A stretch of 12,206 bases of DNA from Azonexus sp. (lineage in GTDB: Bacteria; Pseudomonadota; Gammaproteobacteria; Burkholderiales; Rhodocyclaceae): NCBI GenBank assembly GCA_023150195.1, contig JAKLLI010000027.1:1-12206 (forward strand), in the 5' to 3' direction. The notes beneath the pieces were generated by a model, which was not told where the DNA came from, did no database searches, and was given only the letters and a program-made list of their open reading frames with translations. Numbering within the stretch: position 1 is the stretch's first letter; each line of letters starts with the position of its first letter. Of the stretch, positions 7,576 to 12,206 are shown piece by piece. The position numbers were made by a program, and so were the translations under genes.

Positions 7576-9489
7576 CACCGAGGATTTCAGGCGGGCGGCC
7601 AGATCCTGCAGGTGATTGGCATCGGCGACCACGCCCTGTACGGCGGAGGTGTTTTCTTCGTTCATGCCGGCAACCTGTTCCACATTGCGCGCAATCACTT
7701 CGCTGGCCGATGACTGCTCACGCAGCGCCAGAGAAATCTCATTGACCGCGTCGACCACGCCTGCCGTCGCCTGATTGATCTGCTGCATGCTGCTGCCGGC
7801 GGCATTGGCCTTGCCGACGCTGCCATTCACCCGGGTGGCACCTTCCTCGATGCCACTGATCGCTTCCGCGGTGGTACGTTGAATGTCGGTAATCATGTTG
7901 GTGATTTCGTGGGTCGAGGCGCCGGTGCGCTCGGCCAGCTTGCGTACCTCGTCGGCGACCACGGCAAAGCCGCGGCCAGCCTCGCCGGCCCGGGCTGCCT
8001 CAATGGCCGCATTGAGCGCGAGCAGATTGGTCTGGTCGGCAATTCCCTTGATCACATTGACGATGGCGGTAATTTGCCGCGAGCCTTCGCCCAGCCGTTC
8101 GACCATGGCAGCCGACTGATTGACGGAGTCGGCGCTGCGCTGCATTTCACTGACCGCGTCGGCCACGGTACTGCTGCCCTCGGCAGACAGTTTGCCGGCA
8201 TCGCTGGCCATGTCGTTCACCGCCTGCGCGCTGTCCGAGACATGGCGAATGCTCACCGTGATTTCCTCCAGCGTGGCGGCAATGGCCGAGGTGGCATCGT
8301 TCTGGCGCGAGACGCCGCCCGAAACCTTGCCGGCCATGCTGACCAGATTTTCGGAGGCGGCGTTCAGGGCATTCGCGCCTTCATGAATGTTGCGGACGAT
8401 GCCCACCAGGCCTTCGCGCATGCGGCTCATGCCAGCCATCAGGCTGGTCTGGTCGCCGGCGCGAACGGGAATGGGGGTGCTCAGATCGCCGGCGGCAATG
8501 CGCATGGCCGCCTCGGTCGCCAAAGTCGGCTCGCCGCCCAGCGGGGTAAGGACCATTTTGCGCAGCATCAGGAACATCATGCCAATCAGGATCACACAGG
8601 CGGCCAGGCCGGTGCCCAGGATGCCCATCATGCTGCTGCGGGCCATCGCGGCGGCCTCAGCGTGCGGATAAGCAACCAGCACCTTGAAGTGCCAGGCCGG
8701 GTAATCCACCTGTTCGCGGTACCAGGCCGGATCGGCATGCAGGACGCGGTTGACCGTGGCATCGTCGACGTGGCCGGAGCGGAAACGCACCTTGTCTGCC
8801 TGGTCGGTGATCGCGATGAAGCCCTGGTCAAGCAAGCGGGCCGATTCCACGGCTTTTTTCAGGATCGCCATGTCCAGCTTGTAGCCGACATACCAGATGC
8901 CGATGACCTGCTGCTGGGCATCGCGGATCGGTTCATAGCCGGTCAGGAAGGGGTTGCCGAGAATGTCGACCACGCCGTAGAAGGCCTTGCCTTCGCGGAT
9001 GGCGGCAATGGCAGCGCCCTTGGGGTCAAGCACAGTGCCGGTGGCGCGCTCATTGTCTTTTTTGACATTGGTGCTGATGTGGACGAAGTCTTCGCCGTGT
9101 TTGACAAAGAGCGTTGCGGTGCCGCCGGCAATACCGACCACGCCATCGACGAGTTCGAAATTGTTGGCCTGCGGTTTGCCGCCGAGCAGCAGGTTGGGCA
9201 CGGTTTTGTCCTTAACCTGCACCGGGGCGCCCAGCACGGCCGGCCCGAGGGCGGCGCCGCGCTCCTTCAGCAGCCGCATGGCACTCTGGGTCTGGCTCAT
9301 GACCAGGGTGTCGGTAACGTCCAGAATCTGCCTGACTTCCTGCAAATGACTTTCGGTATCGTGCTTGAGTCCGACTTCAATGCGCTGTTGTTCCACCGAC
9401 GAAAAGGCCAGGGCGCCGCCGAGAACCACCAGCGCAATAAAACCGGAGACAGGCACGATGAAACGGGTTTGCAGGCTCGATGTTGACAT
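7558..9489 (-). CDS. Methyl-accepting chemotaxis protein with periplasmic Cache sensor
   Basis: From the ATG at 9489 the product has 643 residues. TM1 is at about 11-31, and a periplasmic Cache-type ligand domain (about 35-283, Cache_3-Cache_2-like, with the segments [18 protein letters not shown] and GIWYVGYK) follows. TM2 is at about 287-309 and a HAMP domain at about 310-365. The cytoplasmic signalling domain ends at 643, with the conserved hairpin tip around 480-512 ([20 protein letters not shown]). It should feed CheA/CheW to control swimming. No NWETF-type C-terminal CheR/CheB tether is present (the end is SVASFRV). GGGAA at 9495-9499 supports this start; the frame is open about 96 codons further upstream but that part lacks receptor features. 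The ligand is unknown. The gene interrupts the usual ruvB-ybgC junction. Confidence 0.95.
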   Translation of the reverse strand: MSTSSLQTRFIVPVSGFIALVVLGGALAFSSVEQQRIEVGLKHDTESHLQEVRQILDVTDTLVMSQTQSAMRLLKERGAALGPAVLGAPVQVKDKTVPNLLLGGKPQANNFELVDGVVGIAGGTATLFVKHGEDFVHISTNVKKDNERATGTVLDPKGAAIAAIREGKAFYGVVDILGNPFLTGYEPIRDAQQQVIGIWYVGYKLDMAILKKAVESARLLDQGFIAITDQADKVRFRSGHVDDATVNRVLHADPAWYREQVDYPAWHFKVLVAYPHAEAAAMARSSMMGILGTGLAACVILIGMMFLMLRKMVLTPLGGEPTLATEAAMRIAAGDLSTPIPVRAGDQTSLMAGMSRMREGLVGIVRNIHEGANALNAASENLVSMAGKVSGGVSRQNDATSAIAATLEEITVSIRHVSDSAQAVNDMASDAGKLSAEGSSTVADAVSEMQRSADSVNQSAAMVERLGEGSRQITAIVNVIKGIADQTNLLALNAAIEAARAGEAGRGFAVVADEVRKLAERTGASTHEITNMITDIQRTTAEAISGIEEGATRVNGSVGKANAAGSSMQQINQATAGVVDAVNEISLALREQSSASEVIARNVEQVAGMNEENTSAVQGVVADANHLQDLAARLKSSVASFRV

Positions 9490-9508
9490 GGCGATTCCCA
9501 GTTTTGTA

Positions 9509-9523
9509 ATTATTGCAATAATA
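9509..9523 (-). promoter_or_regulatory. 14-bp perfect palindrome overlapping a candidate -10 of the chemoreceptor gene
   Basis: ATTATTGCAATAAT at 9509-9522 equals its own reverse complement. It lies 20-33 nt upstream of the chemoreceptor ATG. On the minus strand TATTAT (9523-9518), a five-of-six match to TATAAT, overlaps it, so a dimeric regulator bound here could block transcription. The palindrome is seen directly; the operator role and the promoter are inferred, and the -35 is poor. Confidence 0.35.
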
Positions 9524-9635
9524 TGCGCCTTATTTGATAAAAACGAATTTTTGATGTTTGGCCGTTGCGGATCTGTGCAGGCCTGCGCAAGGCAGGATGT
9601 TCCGAGTCTCACCGCGCGCATTTCGGCGCGAAGCG

Positions 9636-9659
9636 GCGTTGAGCCAGCGCCGTCAACGC
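9636..9659. repeat. Inverted repeat in the chemoreceptor-ybgC intergenic region
   Basis: GCGTTGA (9636-9642) and TCAACGC (9653-9659) are perfect 7-nt complements around a 10-nt loop. A further GC-rich hairpin can form just upstream between CGCGC and GCGCG (about 9614-9631), and another between CCTGC and GCAGG (about 9582-9596). The repeats may be structured leader elements or operator sites, or chance in GC-rich DNA. No T-tract follows them. Confidence 0.3.
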
Positions 9660-9683
9660 GGCGTGATCTGCCCTGAAACTCCC

Positions 9684-9689
9684 TATAAT
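9684..9689 (+). promoter_or_regulatory. Candidate -10 element for the ybgC-tol operon
   Basis: A perfect TATAAT lies 57 nt before the ybgC ATG, but no good -35 hexamer is found at 15-19 nt (GTGATC at 9663-9668 is the nearest). A start near 9696 would give a leader of about 50 nt that includes AAGG at 9730-9733. A second -10-like hexamer, TAAAAT, is at 9734-9739. Confidence 0.35.
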
Positions 9690-9733
9690 TGACATGGAAA
9701 CAGATCGTTACAGACGAATGTTGCGATGCAAGG

Positions 9734-9739
9734 TAAAAT
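9734..9739 (+). promoter_or_regulatory. Second -10-like hexamer immediately upstream of ybgC
   Basis: TAAAAT ends 6 nt before the ybgC ATG (9746). If used, transcription would start at or next to the start codon and the mRNA would be leaderless. The -35 position at 17 nt is CAGACG, a weak match. The absence of a well-placed Shine-Dalgarno (AAGG is 12 nt away) is consistent with this but does not prove it. Confidence 0.25.
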
Positions 9740-9745
9740 CTCTGG

Positions 9746-10168
9746 ATGAACCATGAGCCCACCGCCCAAGCCTTCACGATCCCCGTGCGGGTCTATTACG
9801 AAGATACCGACGCTGGCGGTGTCGTCTATTACGCCAATTACCTGCGTTTTTTCGAACGGTGCCGTACCGAATGGATGCGCCATGCCGGTTACGATCAGTC
9901 GGCGCTGGCCACCGAGGCGGGGATCGGTTTCGTGGCGCGCAAGGCCAGTTGCGAATATCTGCGTCCGGCACGCCTCGATGATGCGCTGACGATCCGGCTG
10001 ACCGTGGAAAAATTGACCCGCGTCCGGGTCGTATTCCGCCAGGAAGCCTGTCGCGGCGATCAGGTGCTGGTCACCGGTACCGTGGAAATTGCCAGTGTGA
10101 ACATGTCGACCCTGACACCCTCCCCCATCCCCGATTTCTTGTATTCCAAGCTGGAAGCGCTCAAATGA
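9746..10168 (+). CDS. ybgC: YbgC-family acyl-CoA thioesterase (tol-pal-associated)
   Basis: The 140-residue hot-dog-fold thioesterase has the active-site segment [18 protein letters not shown] near the N-terminus. D22 corresponds to the catalytic D18 of E. coli YbgC. The position of E. coli H25 is Y29 here (VVYYAN instead of VVYHAS), a substitution seen in many family members. YbgC hydrolyses acyl-CoA thioesters, associates with phospholipid-synthesis enzymes, and is the standard first gene of tol-pal operons. Its TGA overlaps the tolQ ATG by 4 nt. The Shine-Dalgarno is poorly placed. The other ATG close by, at 9753, is in a different frame, so 9746 is the only sensible start. Confidence 0.95.
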   Translation: MNHEPTAQAFTIPVRVYYEDTDAGGVVYYANYLRFFERCRTEWMRHAGYDQSALATEAGIGFVARKASCEYLRPARLDDALTIRLTVEKLTRVRVVFRQEACRGDQVLVTGTVEIASVNMSTLTPSPIPDFLYSKLEALK

Positions 10169-10842
10169 ACGTCACCCAGGATCTCTCCATCCTCCATCTC
10201 ATTCTGCAGGCCAGCGCGGTCGTGCAGGTCGTCATGGCCTTGCTGGCCGGCGTTTCCTTCATGTCCTGGTACTACATCGCGATGAAGTGGTTCGCGGTGC
10301 GTCAGGCGCGTGAAAAAACCGAAGGCTTCGAGCGCGATTTCTGGTCAGGCGGCGATCTCAACAATCTGTACCAGAGTGCGGTCAACGATCGCCATCATGC
10401 GGGTTCGATGGAACGAATTTTCGAAGCCGGTTTCCGCGAATTCACCAAGCTGCGCATCCAGAAAAATCTCGATCCGGCGGATGTGGTCGATGGTTCGCGG
10501 CGTGCCATGCGCGCTACTTACCAGCGCGAAATGGACGGGCTGGAAGCGCATCTGGCCTTCCTGGCGTCGGTTGGCTCGGTGTCGCCCTATGTGGGTTTGT
10601 TCGGGACCGTGTGGGGGATCATGCATGCCTTCCGCGGCCTGTCGAATGTCGGACAGGCGACGCTGGCTTCCGTCGCCCCCGGGATTGCCGAAGCCCTGGT
10701 GGCCACGGCCATCGGCCTCTTCGCCGCCATTCCTGCCGTGCTTGCCTATAACCGCTTCTCCCATGACATCGATCGCCTCGCCGTGCGTTACGAGTCTTTC
10801 ATGGAAGAGTTCTCCAACATCCTGCAACGGCAGATGCGCTAA
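10165..10842 (+). CDS. tolQ: Tol-Pal system inner-membrane motor protein TolQ
   Basis: TolQ, a MotA/ExbB-family protein, forms with TolR the proton-driven motor that energises TolA. The 225-residue product has TM1 at about 17-39, a cytoplasmic domain (about 40-130), TM2 at about 131-155 and TM3 at about 167-193. The conserved channel-lining segments GLFGTVWGIMHAF and PGIAEALVATAIGLFAAIPA are intact, including T148 and T181 in positions equivalent to the polar pore threonines of E. coli. Length is normal. It overlaps ybgC by 4 nt and precedes tolR by 3 nt. Assignment to TolQ and not ExbB rests on the ybgC-tolR-tolA context. Confidence 0.97.
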   Translation: MNVTQDLSILHLILQASAVVQVVMALLAGVSFMSWYYIAMKWFAVRQAREKTEGFERDFWSGGDLNNLYQSAVNDRHHAGSMERIFEAGFREFTKLRIQKNLDPADVVDGSRRAMRATYQREMDGLEAHLAFLASVGSVSPYVGLFGTVWGIMHAFRGLSNVGQATLASVAPGIAEALVATAIGLFAAIPAVLAYNRFSHDIDRLAVRYESFMEEFSNILQRQMR

Positions 10843-10845
10843 GCC

Positions 10846-11247
10846 ATGCGCCAGCGTCGCCTGAAAAACGAGATCAACGTCGTTCCCTACATCGACGTGA
10901 TGCTGGTGCTGCTGGTCATTTTCATGGTGGCGACGCCGATGATGACCACCGGCTCGGTCGAATTGCCGGCCGCCGGGACGGCACCGCAAAAGCCGGATAA
11001 ATATCTCAAGGTACAGGTCGACAAGGACGGTGCGCTGGCCTTGTTCGACAGTAACGGCAAGGAGCGCAAGCTCAATGGTCTGCGCGACCTCAAGACCCAG
11101 CTGGGCGACATGCGCAAGGGGGGCGAGCCGCTGCCGGTACTGATCGCCGGTGATCGTGAATCGCCGTATAAAAACGTGATTGAAGTGCTGGACGAGGTGA
11201 AAAAGCTGGGATTCACCCGCGTGGCCCTCGAAACGGCGGTCAAGTAA
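10846..11247 (+). CDS. tolR: Tol-Pal system protein TolR
   Basis: TolR, an ExbD-family protein, has one N-terminal membrane helix and a periplasmic domain. In this 133-residue product the helix spans about 12-32, within NVVPYIDVMLVLLVIFMV, and carries D17. D17 corresponds to the essential proton-relay aspartate D23 of E. coli TolR. The periplasmic domain (about 45-133) ends with the family pattern of a repeated alpha/beta fold (VIEVLDEVKKLGFTRVALET). Spacing to tolQ is 3 nt and to tolA 4 nt, so the three genes are almost certainly cotranscribed. Confidence 0.96.
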   Translation: MRQRRLKNEINVVPYIDVMLVLLVIFMVATPMMTTGSVELPAAGTAPQKPDKYLKVQVDKDGALALFDSNGKERKLNGLRDLKTQLGDMRKGGEPLPVLIAGDRESPYKNVIEVLDEVKKLGFTRVALETAVK

Positions 11248-11251
11248 GCCG

Positions 11252-12040
11252 ATGCTGGACGCGCGCCCCGAAGAACCCGGCAAGCGCAAGGCGCTGGTCT
11301 TTACGCTGATCGTGCACATCGGCCTGGTGCTGGCGCTCTTTTTGGGCGTGCAGTGGAAGCGTAGTCAGCCGGAAGTGATGGAGGTCGAATTGTGGTCGCC
11401 GCGCCCCTCCCCCGCGACTGCGCCGCCGCCACCTCCCAAGCCCGAGGCGCAGCCGGAACCCCGCGTCGAGCCACCCAAGCCGGTGCCCAAGCCGGCTGAG
11501 CCCAAGCCCGAGCCGAAAAAACCGGAGATCGTGGTCAAGGAAGAAAAGAAGAAGCCGGAGCCGAAGAAACCCGAGCCGCCCAAGCCGGAACCCCCGAAGC
11601 CGGAACCTAAAAAGCCCGAGCCAAAGAAAGCGGAGCCGGCCAAGCCAGTGAGCGATCCGTTCAAGGAAATGCTGGAGCGGGAAACCCGCCAGCGCCAGAG
11701 CAATGAAGTTTCCCGCCTGGCCGCGCAGGCGGAGGCTGAGCAACGGGCGGCGGCTGGCCGCAAGGGTCTGGAAACCTACGTATCCAAGATCCGCGGCAAG
11801 GTACGCGGCAATATCGTGTTGCCGCCGGGTATTCAGGGCAATCCCGAGGCGGAACTGGAGGTCACGCAACTGCCGACTGGCGAGGTGCTGTCCGTACGGA
11901 TCAAGCGTTCCAGCGGTGTGCCGGCGCTGGATAGTGCGATTGAGCGGGCTTTCTGGAAGTCTTCTCCGCTGCCGAGACCGGACGATGCAAGCCAGTTTTC
12001 GCGTGACCTGAAAATCAAATACAAGCCGTTTGAAGAGTAA
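11252..12040 (+). CDS. tolA: Cell-envelope protein TolA with proline-rich linker
   Basis: TolA spans the periplasm and transmits the TolQR force to TolB/Pal. The 262-residue product has a basic N-terminus, one membrane anchor (about 14-33, KALVFTLIVHIGLVLALF) and a long periplasmic linker. Its C-terminal TolA/TonB-like domain is at about 172-260 (YVSKIRGKVRGNIVLPPG, then SSGVPALDSAIERAFWKSSPLPRPDD). The linker is unusual: residues 58-132 are a proline/lysine/glutamate repeat, more like TonB than the alanine-rich helix of E. coli TolA, and only about 135-170 is helical and alanine/glutamate-rich. The protein is clearly shorter than E. coli TolA (421 residues). Context after tolQ and tolR favours TolA over TonB. 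tolB does not follow in the normal orientation. Confidence 0.94.
   Translation: MLDARPEEPGKRKALVFTLIVHIGLVLALFLGVQWKRSQPEVMEVELWSPRPSPATAPPPPPKPEAQPEPRVEPPKPVPKPAEPKPEPKKPEIVVKEEKKKPEPKKPEPPKPEPPKPEPKKPEPKKAEPAKPVSDPFKEMLERETRQRQSNEVSRLAAQAEAEQRAAAGRKGLETYVSKIRGKVRGNIVLPPGIQGNPEAELEVTQLPTGEVLSVRIKRSSGVPALDSAIERAFWKSSPLPRPDDASQFSRDLKIKYKPFEE
11423..11647 (+). repeat. In-frame degenerate K-P-E-P repeat in tolA
   Basis: This stretch encodes residues 58-132 of TolA as irregular repeats of KPEP, KKPEP and PPKPEP units after a run of five prolines (58-62). The DNA consists of imperfect repeats of aagccggagcc-like units, mixed with aagcccgagcc and aaacccgagcc variants. Such repeats can change length by slippage or recombination while keeping the frame, and they stress assemblers. 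Confidence 0.8.
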
Positions 12041-12046
12041 AATCGC

Positions 12047-12206
12047 TCACAATTTCGTGAAAATGACCGCAATGTAACGTTGACCGGTGGCCAGCGAATG
12101 CACATAGATCACCGGCTTTTTCTTTTCGAAGGAGACATAGGCCAGCTTGCTGCCATCCGGCGACCACACCGGGGAAATAATTGGCTCGCTGGAGGTCAGC
12201 GCGGTC
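12047..12206 (-). pseudogene. tolB: Inverted internal fragment of tolB, 3' end lost
   Basis: The minus strand, read from 12205, encodes 52 residues before a TGA at 12049-12047. They start [18 protein letters not shown], continue [16 protein letters not shown], and then VHSLATGQR. This is a TolB beta-propeller blade, with the SPxWSPDG and LAYVSFE wording of TolB from about the middle of a ~430-residue protein. Similarity ends right after [10 protein letters not shown], where TolB should go on to the next APAWSPDG blade, and a stop follows after TKL. The fragment points towards tolA, whose stop lies 6 nt beyond its own, whereas tolB normally follows tolA on the same strand. It runs off the window edge, so how much of the N-terminal half exists cannot be seen. 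It may be a rearranged broken gene or an assembly chimera. Confidence 0.7.

Noticed and set aside
7879..9486. A 535-codon open frame on the plus strand, antisense to the chemoreceptor gene.
   Set aside because: It is a mirror of the GC-rich, strongly codon-biased receptor gene. Its translation is low-complexity (rich in G, A, H and D) with no recognisable domain, whereas the minus strand gives a full Cache-HAMP-MCP protein.
9490..9777. Extension of the chemoreceptor by 96 codons to an upstream start.
   Set aside because: The extension overlaps the divergent ybgC start, lacks family features, and a GGGAA ribosome binding site precedes the internal ATG at 9489, which begins a normal receptor N-terminus.
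11252..12040. Calling tolA a tonB gene because of its K-P-E-P linker.
   Set aside because: It directly follows tolQ and tolR within a ybgC-headed operon, and the C-terminal domain matches TolA-type annotation in related bacteria. The proline-rich linker alone does not decide.

Overview
This 12.2-kb window looks like a GC-rich betaproteobacterial chromosome segment. A member of the Rhodocyclales (Dechloromonas/Azonexus-like) is my best guess, from protein wording and synteny only. It joins two widely conserved housekeeping loci, the yebC-ruvCAB recombination cluster and the ybgC-tolQRA envelope cluster. In many Proteobacteria these lie next to each other (ruvC-ruvA-ruvB-ybgC-tolQ-tolR-tolA-tolB-pal).

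Layout. At 1-104 (minus) is the first third of a hundred bases of a HerA-like/YjgR-family (DUF853) NTPase, cut by the window edge inside its Walker A motif. It diverges from a 600-residue PAS-GGDEF-EAL cyclic-di-GMP enzyme (276-2078, plus). From about 2095 a tightly packed plus-strand operon runs to 7547: yebC, a DEDDh-type 3'-5' exonuclease, an EamA/DMT permease, ruvC, ruvA, an AI-2E/PerM-family membrane protein, and ruvB. Most junctions are 2-5 nt gaps or 1-4 nt stop/start overlaps. The only sizeable gap, 34 nt between ruvC and ruvA, holds a CTG-N10-CAG sequence that resembles a LexA (SOS) box. At 7558-9489 a methyl-accepting chemotaxis protein lies on the minus strand, wedged between ruvB and ybgC; only 10 nt separate its stop from the ruvB stop. 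A 256-bp divergent intergenic region (9490-9745) has several inverted repeats, including a perfect 14-bp palindrome next to the chemoreceptor start. Then come ybgC, tolQ, tolR and tolA on the plus strand.

How the genes work together. RuvA, RuvB and RuvC branch-migrate and cut Holliday junctions. YebC is their customary neighbour and is linked to regulation and to translation of proline-rich proteins. YbgC and TolQRA belong to the proton-driven Tol-Pal system that constricts the outer membrane at division. TolA here has a proline/lysine/glutamate-rich, TonB-like periplasmic linker with a run of five prolines.

Main oddity. Where tolB should start on the plus strand after tolA, the last ~160 bases instead encode, on the minus strand, a recognisable internal piece of a TolB beta-propeller. 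It loses TolB similarity and stops 7 nt from the tolA stop codon. This is either a real inversion/deletion that breaks tolB or an inverted-chimera assembly artefact. Everything else is ordinary housekeeping content with a few local novelties (inserted permease, exonuclease and chemoreceptor genes; candidate regulatory sites). I see no RNA genes, CRISPR arrays, transposases or phage genes, and no convincing undescribed multi-gene system.
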